Assembly: GCA_964016885.1 (NCBI GenBank)
Contig: OZ024742.1
Coordinates: forward strand, 357,447,566 to 357,511,565
Source of the DNA: Eledone cirrhosa
Taxonomy: Eukaryota; Mollusca; Cephalopoda; Octopoda; Eledonidae
Direction: 5' to 3'
DNA: 64,000 nucleotides
This document shows, one piece after another, positions 46,501 to 62,300 of the stretch. Position numbers and translations under genes: made by a program. A model generated the notes under the pieces. That model worked only from the letters and a program-made list of their open reading frames with translations, was not told the DNA's origin and did not search any database. Position 1 is the first letter of the stretch. Each line of letters starts with the position of its first letter.

Positions 46501-47839
46501 TGTATTCTATACATATATATGTCATCCAGATGTATTCTATACATATATATGTTATCTAGATGTATTCTATACATATATATGTCATCCAGATGTATTCTAT
46601 ACATATATATGTCATCTAGATGTATTCTATACATATGTCAACTAGATGTATTCTATACATATGTATGTCATCTAGATGTATTCTATACATATATATGTCA
46701 TCTAGATGTATTCTATACATATGTATGTCATCTTGATGTATTCTATACATATGTATGTCATCTAGATGTATTCTATACATATGTACGTCATCTAGATGTA
46801 TTCTATACATATGTATGTCATCTAGATGTATTCTATACATATATATGTCATCCAGATGTATTCTATACATATATATGTCATCCAGATGTATTCTATACAT
46901 ATGTATGTTACCTAAATTTATTCTATACATATATATGTCATCTAGATGTATTCTATACATATATATGTCATCTAGATGTATTCTATACATATATATGTCA
47001 TCCAGATGTATTCTATACATATGTATGTTACCTAAATTTATTCTATACATATATATGTCATCTAGATGTATTCTATACATATATATGTCATCTAGATGTA
47101 TTCTATACATATATATGTCATCCAGATGTATTCTATACATATGTTTGTCATCCAGATGTGTTCTATACATATGTACGTCATCTAGATGTATTCCATACAT
47201 ATATATGTCATCTAGATGTATTCTATACATATGTATGTTACCTAAATGTATTCTATACATATATATGTCATCTAGATGTATTCTATACATATATATTTTC
47301 ATCTAGATGTATTCTATACATATTTACGTCATCTAGATGTATTCTATACATATGTATGTCATCTAGATGTATTCTATATATATGTATGTCATCTAGATGT
47401 ATTCTATACACATGTACGTCATCCAGATGTCTTCTATACTTATATATGTCATGTAGATCTATTCTATACATATGTATGTCATCTAGATGTATTCTATACA
47501 TATGTATGTCATCTAGATGCATTCTATACATATGTATGTCATCTAGATGTATTCTATACACATGTACGACATCTAGATGTATTCTATACATATGTAGGTC
47601 ATCCAGATGTATTCTATTCACATGTATGTCATCTAGATGTATTCTATACATATATATGTCATCTAGATGTATTCTATACATATATATGTCAACTAGATGT
47701 ATTCTATACATATATATGTCATCCAGATGTATTCTATACATATGTATGTTACCTAAATTTATTCTATACATATATATGTCATCTAGATGTATTCTATACA
47801 TATATATGTCATCTAGATGTATTCTATACATATATATGT

Positions 47840-49200
47840 CATCCAGATGTATTCTATACATATGTACGTCATCTAGATGTATTCTATACATATATATATA
47901 TGTCATCATCCAATATGTATTCTATACATATATATATATTATCTAGATGTATTCTATACACATATATGTCATCCAGATGTATTCTATACATATGTATGTC
48001 ATCTAGATGTACTCGATACATATATATGTCATCTAGATGTATTCTATACATATGTACGTCATCCAGATGTATTATATACATATATATGTCATCCAGATGT
48101 ATTCTATTCATATGTATGTCATCTCGATGTCTTGTATACATATGTATGTCATCCAGATGTATTCTATACATATGTATGTCATCCAGATGTATTCTATACA
48201 TATGTACGTCATCCAGATGTATTCTATACATATGTATGTCATCTAGATGTATTCTATACATATATATGTCACCTAGATGTATTCTATACATATGTATGTC
48301 ATCCAGATGTATTCTATACATATGTATGTTATCCCGATGTATTCTATACATATATATGTCATCTAGATGTATTCTATACATATATATGTCAACTAGATGT
48401 ATTCCATACATATGTATGTCATCTAGATATATTCCATTCATATATATGTCATCTAGATGTATTCTATACATATGTATGTCATCTAGATGTATTCTATACA
48501 TATATATTTCATCTAGATGTATTCTATACATATATATGTCATCGAGATGTATTCTATACATATATATGTCATCTAAATTTATTCTATACATATATATGTC
48601 AACTAGATGTATTCTATACATATATAAGTCATCCAGATGTATTCTATACATATATATGTCAACTAGATGTATTCTATACATATATATGTCATCTAGATGT
48701 ATTCTATACATATGTATGTCATCCAGATGTATTCTATACATATATATGTCATCCAGATGTCTTCTATACATACGTATGTCATCCAGATGTATTCTATTCA
48801 CATGTATGTCATCTAGATGTATTCTATATATATCTATCTCATCCAGATGTATTCTAGACATATGTATGTCATCTAGATGTATTCTATACATATGTACGTC
48901 ATCCAGATGTATTCTATACATATATATGTCATCTAGATGTATTCTATACATATATATGTCATCTAGATGTATTCTATACATATATATGTCATCTAGATGT
49001 ATTCTATACATATATATATATATGTCATCTAGATGTATTCTATACATATGTATGTCATCTAGATGTATTCTATACATATATCTGTCACCTAGATGTATTC
49101 TATACATATGTATGTCATCTAGATATATTCTATACATATATATGTCAGCCAGATGTATTCTATACATATGTATGTCATCTAGATTTATTCTATACATATA
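47840..49200. repeat. Third copy of the CCAATATG-led block (shift 3,328)
   Basis: Matches 44,510-45,870 at a constant shift of 3,328, including the CATCATCCAATATG marker (47,903), TACTCGATAC and TCTCGATGTCTTG variants. Together with 31.9-33.5 kb this block exists three times. Confidence 0.88.
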
Positions 49201-49209
49201 TATGTCATC

Positions 49210-52021
49210 TAGATGTATTCTATTCATATATATGTCATCTAGATGTATTCTATACAAATATATGTCATCCAGATGTCTTCTATACATATATATGTCATCT
49301 AGATGTATTCTATACATATGTATGTCATCTAGATGTATTCTAAACATATATATGTCATCTAGATGTATTCTATACAAATATATGTCATCCATATGTCTTC
49401 TATACATATATATGTCATCCAGATGTATTCTATACATATGTATGTCACCGAGATGTATTCTATACATATGTATGTCATCCAGATGTATTCTATACATATA
49501 TATGTCATCTAGATGTATTCTTTACATATATATGTCATCTAGATATATTCTATACATATGTATGTAATCCAGATATATTCTATACATATGTACGTCATCT
49601 ATATGTATTCTATACATATGTATGTCATCTAGATGTATTCTATATATATGTATGTCATCTAGATGTCTTGTATACATATGTATGTCATCCAGATGTATTA
49701 TATACATATGTATGTCATCCAGATGTATTCTATACATATGTATGTCAACTAGATGTATTCTATACATATATATGTCATCCAGATGTATTCTATACATATG
49801 TATGTCATCTAGATGTATTCTATACATATATATGTCATCTAGATGTATTCTATACATATGTATGTCATCTAGATATATTCTATACATATATATGTCATCC
49901 AGATGTATTCTATACATATGTATGTCATCTAGATATATTCTATACATATATATGTCATCCCGATGTATTCTATACATATGTATGTCATCTAGATATATTC
50001 TATACATTTATATGTCATCCAGATGTATTCTAAACACATGTATGTCATCTAGATATATTCTATACATATATATGTCATCCCGATGTATTCTATACATATA
50101 TATGTCATCTAGATATATTCTATACATATATATGTCATCCCGATGTATTCTATACATATATATGTCACCTAGATGTATTATATACATATGTATGACATAC
50201 AGATGTATTCTATACATATGTATGTCAACTAGATGTATTCTATACATATATATGTCATCTAGATGTATTCTATACATATATATGTCACCTAGATGTATTA
50301 TATACATATGTATGTCATACAGATGTATTCTATACATATGTATGTCATCTAGATGTATTTATACATATGTACGTCATCTAGATATATTCTATACATATAT
50401 ATGTCATCCAGATATATTCTATACATATATATGTCATCTAGATGTATTCTATACATGTGTATGTGATGCAGATGTATTCTATACATATGTATGTCATCTA
50501 GATGTATTCTATACATATGCACTTCATCTCGATGTATTCTATACATATATATGTCATCTAGATGTATTCTATACATATGTAAGTCATCTAGATGTATTCC
50601 ATACATATATATGTCATCTAGATGTATTCTATACATATGTATGTCATCTAGATGTATTCTATACATATGTATGTCATCTAGATGTATTCTATACATATGT
50701 ATGTCATCTAGATGTATTCTATACATATATATGTCATCTAGATATATTCTATGCATATATATGTCATCCAGATGTATTCTATACATATATATGTCATCTA
50801 GATGTATTCCATACATATATATATTTCATCCAGATGTATTCTATGCATATATATGTCATCCAGATGTATTCTATACATATATACGACATCTAGATGTATT
50901 CTATACATAAGTAATTCATCTAGATGCATTCTATTCACATGTATGTCATCTAGATGTATTCTATACATATATATGTCATCTAGATGTATTCTATACATAT
51001 GTATGTCATCTAGGTGTATTCTATACTTATATATGTCGTGCAGCTGTATTCTATTCATATATATGTCATCTAGATGTATTCTATACAAATATATGTCATC
51101 CAGATGTCTTCTATACATATATATGTCATCTAGATGTATTCTATACATATGTATGTCATCTAGATGTATTCTATACATATATATGTCATCTAGATGTATT
51201 CTATACAAATATATGTCATCCAGATGTCTTCTATACATATATATATCATCTAGATGTATTCTATTCACATGTGTGTCATCCAGATGTATTCTATTCACAT
51301 ATATGTCATCTAGAAGTATTCTATACATATATATGTCATCTAGATGTATTCTATACATATGTATGTCACCGAGATGTATTCTATACATATGTGCGTCATC
51401 TAGATGTATTCTATACATATATATGTCATCCAGATGTATTCTATACATATATATGTCATCCAGATGACTTCTATATATATATATGTCACCTAGATGTATT
51501 CTATACATATGTACGTCATCCAGATGTATTCTATACATATGTATGTCATCTAGATGTATTCTTTACATATATATGTCATCTAGATGTATTCTATACATAT
51601 GTATGCAATCCAGATGTATTCTATACCTATGTACGTCATCTAGATGTATTCTATACATATGTATGTCATATAGATGTATTCTATACATATGTATGTCATC
51701 TCGATGTCTTGTATACATATGTATGTCATCCAGATGTATTCTATACATATGTATGTCATCCAGATGTATTCTATACATATGTACGTCATCCAGATGTATT
51801 CTATACATATGTATGTCATCTAGATGTATTCTATACATATATATGTCACCTAGATGTATTTTATACATATGTATGTCATCCAGATGTATTCTATACATAT
51901 GTATGTTATCCCGATGTATTCTATACATATATATGTCATCTAGATGTATTCTATACATATATATGTCAACTAGATGTATTTCATACATATGTATGTCATC
52001 TAGATATATTCCATTCATATA
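49210..52021. repeat. Copy of 36,980-39,845 (shift 12,146-12,236)
   Basis: Shared rare units (ATCCATATGTCTTC, CACCGAGATG, TAATCCAGATATATTC, GTATTTATAC) line up with small unit-number differences: a 90-bp loss near 49,410 and a 30-bp gain near 49,770. The match ends at 52,021, where the unit after TTCCATTCATATATATG differs. Confidence 0.87.
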
Positions 52022-52249
52022 TATGTCATCCATATGTATTCTATACACATGTATGTCATCTAGATGTATTCTATTCACATGTATGTCATCCAGATGTATT
52101 ATCTTCACATGTATGTCATCCAGATGTATTCTCTTCACATGTATGTCATCCAGATGTATTCTATACATATGTATGTCATCCAGATGTATTCTATACATAT
52201 GTATATCATCTAGATGTATTCTATACATATATATGACATCTAGATATAT

Positions 52250-55200
52250 TCTTTACATATATATGTCAACTACATGTATTCTATATATATGTATGTCATG
52301 TAGATGCATTCTATACATATGTATGTCATCTAGATGTATTCTATACATGTGTACGTCATCCAGATGTATTCTATACACATGTATGTCATCCAGATGTATT
52401 CTATAAATAAGTACGTCATCCAGATGTATTCTATTCACATATATGTCATCTAGATGTATTCTATTCCCATATATGTATTCCAGATGTATTCTATTCATAT
52501 ATATGTCATCTAGATGTATTCTATACATATGTCAACTAGATGTATTCTATACATATGTATGTCATCTAGATGTATTCTATACATATGTACGTCATCTAGA
52601 TGTATTCTATACATATGTACGTCATCTAGATGTATTCTATACATATATAATTGTAATCTAGATGTATTCTATACATATGTATGTCGTCTAGATGTATTCT
52701 AAACATAAGTAATTCATCTAGATGTATTCTATACACGTGTATGTCATCTAGATGTATTCTATACATATATATGTCATCCAGATGTCTTCTATACATATAT
52801 ATGTCACCTAGATGTATTCTATACATATGTATGTCATCTAGATGTATTCTATATATATATATGTCATCTAGATGTATTCTATACATATATATGTCACCTA
52901 GATGTATTCTATACATATATATGTCATCGAGGATATATTCTATACATATATATGTCATCTAGATGTCTTCTATACAAATATATGTCATCTAGATGTATTC
53001 TATACATATATATGTCATCTAGATGTATTCTCTATATATATATGTCATCTAGATGTATTCTATACATATATATGTCATCTAGATATATTCTATACATATA
53101 TACGTCATCTAGATGTATTCTATACATATGTCATCCAGATGTATTCTATATATATATATTTCATCTATATGTATTCTATACACATGTATGTCATCTAGAT
53201 GTATTCTATTCACATGTATGTCATCCAGATGTATTATCTTCACATGTATGTCATCCAGATGTATTCTCTTCACATGTATGTCATCCAGATGTATTCTATA
53301 CATATGTATGTCATCCAGATGTATTCTATACATATGTATATCATCTAGATCTATTCTATATATATGTACGTCATCCAGATGTATTCTATACATATATATG
53401 TAATCTAAATGTATTCTATACATATGTACGTCATCCAGATGTATTCTATACTTATATATGTCATCTTGATGTATTCTATACATATATATGTCATCTAGAT
53501 GTATTCTATACAAATATATGTCATCCAGATGTCTTCTATGCATATATATGTCATCTAGATGTATTCTATACATATGTATGTCATCTAGTTTTTTTCTATA
53601 CATATGTACGTAATTCAGATGTATTCTATACATATATATGTCATCCAGATGTATTCTATATGTTATATATATGTCATCTAGATGTATTCCACACATATAT
53701 ATTTATTCTAGATGTATTCTATACCTATCTATGTCATCTAGATGTATTCTATACATATATATGTCATCTATATGTATTCTATACATATATATATATATGT
53801 TATCTAGATGTATTCTATACATATGTATGTCATCCAGATGTATTCTATACATATATATGTCATCTAAATGTATTCTATACATATGTATGTCATCTAGATG
53901 TATTCTATACATATATATGTCATCCAGATGTATTCTATACATATATATGTCATCTAGATGTATTCTATACATATGTATGTCATCTCGGTGTATTCTATAC
54001 ATATGTATGTCATCTAGATGTATTGTATACATATGTATGTCATCTAGATCTATTCTATACATATATATGTCATCCAGATGTATTCTATACATATATATAT
54101 CATCTAGATGTATTCTATACATATGTACGTGATCCAGATGTATTCTATACATATATATGTCATCTAGATGTATTCTATACATATATATGTCATCTAGATG
54201 TATTCTATACATATGTACGTGATTCAGATGTATTCTAAACACATGTATGTCATCTAGATGTATTCTATACATATATATGTCATCTAGATGTATTCTATAC
54301 ATATATATGTCATCAAGATGTATTCTATACATATGTATGTCATCTAGATGTATTCTATACTTATATATGTCGTGCAGCTGTATTCTATTCATATATATGT
54401 CATCTAGATGTATTCTATACAAATATATGTCATCCAGATGTCTTCTATACATATATATGTCATCTAGATGTATTGTATACACATGTATGTCATCTAGATG
54501 TATTCTATACATATATATGTCATCTAGATGTATTCTATACAAATATATGTCATCCAGATGTCTTCTATACATATATATATCATCTAGATGTATTCTATTC
54601 ACATGTGTGTCATCCAGATGTATTCTATTCACATATATGTCATCTAGAAGTATTCTATACATATATATGTCATCTAGATATATTCTATACATATGTATGT
54701 CACCGAGATGTATTCTATACATATGTGCGTCATCTAGATGTATTCTATACATATATATGTCATCCAGATGTATTCTATACATATATATGTCATCCATATG
54801 ACTTCTATATATATATATGTCACCTAGATGTATTCTATACATATGTACGTCATCCAGATGTATTCTATACATATATATGTCATCTAGATGTATTCTTTAC
54901 ATATATATGTCATCTAGATGTATTCTATACATATGTATGTCATCCAGATGTATTCTATACCTATGTACGTCATCTAGATGTATTCTATACATATGTATGT
55001 CATATAGATGTATTCTATACATATGTATGTCATCTCGATGTCTTGTATACATATGTATGTCATCCAGATGTATTCTATACATATGTATGTCATCCAGATG
55101 TATTCTATACATATGTACGTCATCCAGATGTATTCTATACTTATATATGTCATCTATATGTATTCTATACATATATATGTCAACTAGATGTATTCCATAC

Positions 55201-58200
55201 ATATGTATGTCATCTAGATATATTCTATTCATATATATGTCATCTAGATGTATTCTATACATATGTATGTCATCTAGATGTATTCTATACATATATATTT
55301 CATCTAGATGTATTCTATACATATGTACTTTATCTAGATGTATTCTATACATATGTATGTCATCTAGATGTATTCTATACATATGTACGTCATCTACATG
55401 TATTCTATACATATGTATGTCATCTAGATGTATTCTATACATATGTATGTCATCTAGATGTATTCTATACATATGTACGTCATCTAGACGTATTCTATAC
55501 ATATACATGACATCTAGATGTATTCTATACAAATATATGTCTTCTAGATGTATTCTATACATATATATGTCATCTAGATGTATTCTATACATATATATGT
55601 CATCTAGATGTATTCTATACATATATATGTTATCTCGATGTATTCTATACATATATATGTCATCTAGATGTATTCTATACATATGTATGTCATCTAGATG
55701 TATTCTATTGACATGTATGTCATCTAGATGTATTCTATACATATGTATGTCATCTCGATGTATTCTATACATATGTACCTCATCTAGATGTATTCTATAC
55801 ATATACAATTGTAATCTAGATGTATTCTATACATATGTACGTCATCCAGATGTACTCTATACATATATATGTCATCTAGATGTATTCTATACATATATAT
55901 GTCATCTAGATGTATTCTTTACATATATATGTCAACTACATGTATTCTATATATATGTATGTCATGTAGATGTATTCTATACATGTGTACCTCATCCAGA
56001 TGTATTCTATACACATGTATGTCATCCAGATGTATTCTATAAATAAGTACGTCATCCAGATGTATTCTATTCACATATATGTCATCTAGATGTATTCTAT
56101 TCCCATATATGTATTCCAGATGTATTCTATTCATATATATGTCATCTAGATGTATTCTATACATATGTCAACGAGATGTATTCTATACATATGTATGTCA
56201 TCTAGATGTATTCTATACATATGTACGTCATCTAGATGTATTCTATACATATGTACGTCATCTAGATGTATTCTATACATATATAATTGTAATCTAGATG
56301 TATTCTATACATATGTATGTCGTCTAGATGTATTCTAAACATAAGTAATTCATCTAGATGTATTCTATACACGTGTATGTCATCTAGATGTATTCTATAC
56401 ATATATATGTCATCCAGATGTCTTCTATACATATATATGTCACCTAGATGTATTCAATACATATGTATGTCATCTAGATGTATTCTATATATATATATGT
56501 CATCTAGATGTATTCTATACATATATATGTCACCTAGATGTATTCTATACATATATATGTCATCTAGATATGTTCTATACATATATATGTCATCTAGATG
56601 TCTTCTATACAAATATATGTCATCTAGATGTATTCTATACATATATATGTCATCTAGATGTATTCTCTATATATATATGTCATCTAGATGTATTCTATAC
56701 ATATATATGTCATCTAGATATATTCTATACATATATACGTCATCTAGATGTATTCTATACATATGTCATCCAGATGTATTCTATATATATATATTTCATC
56801 CATATGTATTCTATACACATGTATGTCATCTAGATGTATTCTATTCACATGTATGTCATCCAGATGTATTATCTTCACATGTATGTCATCCAGATGTATT
56901 CTCTTCACATGTATGTCATCCAGATGTATTCTATACATATGTATGTCATCCAGATGTATTCTATACATATGTATATCATCTAGATGTATTCTATACATAT
57001 GTACGTCATCCAGATGTATTCTATACATATATATGTAATCTAAATGTATTCTATACATATATATGTCATCCAGATGTATTCTATATATTATATATATGTC
57101 ATCTAGATGTATTCCACACATATATATTTATTCTAGATGTATTCTATACATATCTATGTCATCTAGATGTATTCTATACATATATATGTCATCTATATGT
57201 ATTCTATACATATATATGTCATCTAGATGTATTCTATACAAATATATGTCATCCAGATGTCTTCTATGCATATATATGTCATCTAGATGTATTCTATACA
57301 TATGTATGTCATCTAGTTTTTTTCTATACATATGTACGTAATTCAGATGTATTCTATACATATATATGTCATCCAGATGTATTCTATATATTATATATAT
57401 GTCATCTAGATGTATTCCACACATATATATTTATTCTAGATGTATTCTATACATATCTATGTCATCTAGATGTATTCTATACATATATATGTCATCTATA
57501 TGTATTCTATACATATATATATATATGTTATCTAGATGTATTCTATACATATGTATGTCATCCAGATGTATTCTATACATATATATGTCATCTAGATGTA
57601 TTCTATACATATGTATGTCATCTAGATGTATTCTATACATATATATGTCGTCCAGATGTATTCTATACATATATATGTCATCTAGATGTATTCTATACAT
57701 ATGTATGTCATCTCGGTGTATTCTATACATATGTATGTCATCTAGATGTATTGTATACATATGTATGTCATCTAGATATATTCTATACATATATATGTCA
57801 TCCAGATGTATTCTATACATATATATATCATCTAGATGTATTCTATACATATGTACGTGATCCAGATGTATTCTATACATATATATGTCATCTAGATGTA
57901 TTCTATAGATATATATGTCATCTAGATGTATTCTATACATATATATGTCATCTAGATGTATTCTATACATATATATGTCATCTAGATGTATTCTATACAT
58001 ATGTACGTGATCCAGATGTATTCTGAACACATGTATGTCATCTAGATGTATTCTATACATATATATGTCATCTAGATGTATTCTATACATATATATGTCA
58101 TCAAGATGTATTCTATACATATGTATGTCATCTAGATGTATTCTATACTTATATATGTCGTGCAGCTGTATTCTATTCATATATATGTCATCTAGATGTA

Positions 58201-59390
58201 TTCTATACAAATATATGTCATCCAGATGTCTTCTATACATATATATGTCATCTAGATGTATTGTATACACATGTATGTCATCTAGATGTATTCTATACAT
58301 ATATATGTCATCTAGATGTATTCTATACAAATATATGTCATCCAGATGTCTTCTATACATATATATATCATCTAGATGTATTCTATTCACATGTGTGTCA
58401 TCCAGATGTATTCTATTCACATATATGTCATCTAGAAGTATTCTATACATATATATGTCATCTAGATGTATTCTATACATATGTATGTCACCGAGATGTA
58501 TTCTATACATATGTGCGTCATCTAGATGTATTCTATACATATATATGTCATCCAGATGTATTCTATACATATATATGTCATCCATATGACTTCTATATAT
58601 ATATATGTCACCTAGATGTATTCTATACATATGTACGTCATCCAGATGTATTCTATACATATATATGTCATCTAGATGTATTCTTTACATATATATGTCA
58701 TCTAGATGTATTCTATACATATGTATGTCATCCAGATGTATTCTATACCTATGTACGTCATCTAGATGTATTCTATACATATGTATGTCATATAGATGTA
58801 TTCTATACATATGTATGTCATCTCGATGTCTTGTATACATATGTATGTCATCCAGATGTATTCTATACATATGTATGTCATCCAGATGTATTCTATACAT
58901 ATGTACGTCATCCAGATGTATTCTATACATATATATGTCATCTATATGTATTCTATACATATATATGTCAACTAGATGTATTCCATACATATGTATGTCA
59001 TCTAGATATATTCTATTCATATATATGTCATCTAGATGTATTCTATACATATGTATGTCATCTAGATGTATTCTATACATATATATTTCATCTAGATGTA
59101 TTCTATACATATGTACTTTATCTAGATGTATTCTATACATATGTATGTCATCTAGATGTATTCTATACATATGTACGTCATCTACATGTATTCTATACAT
59201 ATGTATGTCATCTAGATGTATTCTATACATATGTATGTCATCTAGATGTATTCTATACATATGTACGTCATCTAGATGTATTCTATACATATACATGACA
59301 TCTAGATGTATTCTATACAAATATATGTCTTCTAGATGTATTCTATACATATATATGTCATCTAGATGTATTCTATACATATATATGTCA
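52250..59390. repeat. Tandem pair of ~3.4-3.5-kb higher-order repeats
   Basis: 52,250-55,600 and 55,916-59,390 match with a shift of 3,636-3,666, growing to 3,728 and then 3,788 as whole units are gained. One gain is a 303-bp direct duplication in the right copy (57,063 onward repeated from 57,366), which includes the unusual ATATTATATATATG unit. Confidence 0.87.
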
Positions 59391-62300
59391 TCTAGATGTA
59401 TTCTATACATATGTATGTCATCTAGATATATTCTATACATATATATGTCATCCAGATGTATTCTATACATATGTATGTCATCTAGATATATTCTATACAT
59501 ATATATGTCATCCCGATGTATTCTATACATATGTATGTCATCTAGATATATTCTATACATTTATATGTCATCCAGATGTATTCTAAACACATGTATGTCA
59601 TCTAGATATATTCTATACATATATATGTCATCCCGATGTATTCTATACATATATATGTCATCTAGATATATTCTATACATATATATGTCATCCCGATGTA
59701 TTCTATACATATATATGTCACCTAGATGTATTATATACATATGTATGACATACAGATGTATTCTATACATATGTATGTCAACTAGATGTATTCTATACAT
59801 ATATATGTCATCTAGATGTATTCTATACATATATATGTCACCTAGATGTATTATATACATATGTATGTCATACAGATGTATTCTATACATATGTATGTCA
59901 TCTAGATGTATTTATACATATGTACGTCATCTAGATATATTCTATACATATATATGTCATCCAGATATATTCTATACATATATATGTCATCTAGATGTAT
60001 TCTAGACATGTGTATGTGATGCAGATGTATTCTATACATATGTATGTCATCTAGATGTATTCTATACATATGCACTTCATCTCGATGTATTCTATACATA
60101 TATATGTCATCTAGATGTATTCTATACATATGTAAGTCATCTAGATGTATTCCATACATATATATGTCATCTAGATGTATTCTATACATATGTATGTCAT
60201 CTAGATGTATTCTATACATATGTATGTCATCTAGATGTATTCTATACATATGTATGTCATCTAGATGTATTCTATACATATATATGTCATCTAGATATAT
60301 TCTATGCATATATATGTCATCCAGATGTATTCTATACATATATATGTCATCTAGATGTATTCCATACATATATATATTTCATCCAGATGTATTCTATGCA
60401 TATATATGTCATCCAGATGTATTCTATACATATATACGACATCTAGATGTATTCTATACATAAGTAATTCATCTAGATGCATTCTATTCACATGTATGTC
60501 ATCTAGATGTATTCTATACATATATATGTCATCTAGATGTATTCTATACATATGTATGTCATCTAGGTGTATTCTATACTTATATATGTCGTGCAGCTGT
60601 ATTCTATTCATATATATGTCATCTAGATGTATTCTATACAAATATATGTCATCCAGATGTCTTCTATACATATATATGTCATCTAGATGTATTCTATACA
60701 TATGTATGTCATCTAGATGTATTCTATACATATATATGTCATCTAGATGTATTCTATACAAATATATGTCATCCAGATGTCTTCTATACATATATATATC
60801 ATCTAGATGTATTCTATTCACATGTGTGTCATCCAGATGTATTCTATTCACATATATGTCATCTAGAAGTATTCTATACATATATATGTCATCTAGATGT
60901 ATTCTATACATATGTATGTCACCGAGATGTATTCTATACATATGTGCGTCATCTAGATGTATTCTATACATATATATGTCATCCAGATGTATTCTATACA
61001 TATATATGTCATCCAGATGACTTCTATATATATATATGTCACCTAGATGTATTCTATACATATGTACGTCATCCAGATGTATTCTATACATATGTATGTC
61101 ATCTAGATGTATTCTTTACATATATATGTCATCTAGATGTATTCTATACATATGTATGCAATCCAGATGTATTCTATACCTATGTACGTCATCTAGATGT
61201 ATTCTATACATATGTATGTCATATAGATGTATTCTATACATATGTATGTCATCTCGATGTCTTGTATACATATGTATGTCATCCAGATGTATTCTATACA
61301 TATGTATGTCATCCAGATGTATTCTATACATATGTACGTCATCCAGATGTATTCTATACATATGTATGTCATCTAGATGTATTCTATACATATATATGTC
61401 ACCTAGATGTATTTTATACATATGTATGTCATCCAGATGTATTCTATACATATGTATGTTATCCCGATGTATTCTATACATATATATGTCATCTAGATGT
61501 ATTCTATACATATATATGTCAACTAGATGTATTTCATACATATGTATGTCATCTAGATATATTCCATTCATATATATGTCATCCATATGTATTCTATACA
61601 CATGTATGTCATCTAGATGTATTCTATTCACATGTATGTCATCCAGATGTATTATCTTCACATGTATGTCATCCAGATGTATTCTCTTCACATGTATGTC
61701 ATCCAGATGTATTCTATACATATGTATGTCATCCAGATGTATTCTATACATATGTATATCATCTAGATGTATTCTATACATATATATGACATCTAGATAT
61801 ATTCTTTACATATATATGTCAACTACATGTATTCTATATATATGTATGTCATGTAGATGCATTCTATACATATGTATGTCATCTAGATGTATTCTATACA
61901 TGTGTACGTCATCCAGATGTATTCTATACACATGTATGTCATCCAGATGTATTCTATAAATAAGTACGTCATCCAGATGTATTCTATTCACATATATGTC
62001 ATCTAGATGTATTCTATTCCCATATATGTATTCCAGATGTATTCTATTCATATATATGTCATCTAGATGTATTCTATACATATGTCAACTAGATGTATTC
62101 TATACATATGTATGTCATCTAGATGTATTCTATACATATGTACGTCATCTAGATGTATTCTATACATATGTACGTCATCTAGATGTATTCTATACATATA
62201 TAATTGTAATCTAGATGTATTCTATACATATGTATGTCGTCTAGATGTATTCTAAACATAAGTAATTCATCTAGATGTATTCTATACACGTGTATGTCAT

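Larger units (their letters stand above)
40243..47715. repeat. Large duplicated segment, copy B (~7.5 kb)
   Basis: Counterpart of 27,620-35,330. It includes the same LINE insertion and downstream satellite variants. Relative to copy A it lacks 270 bp of repeated units near 45,100 and has one extra 30-bp unit at about 47,320. Confidence 0.9.
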
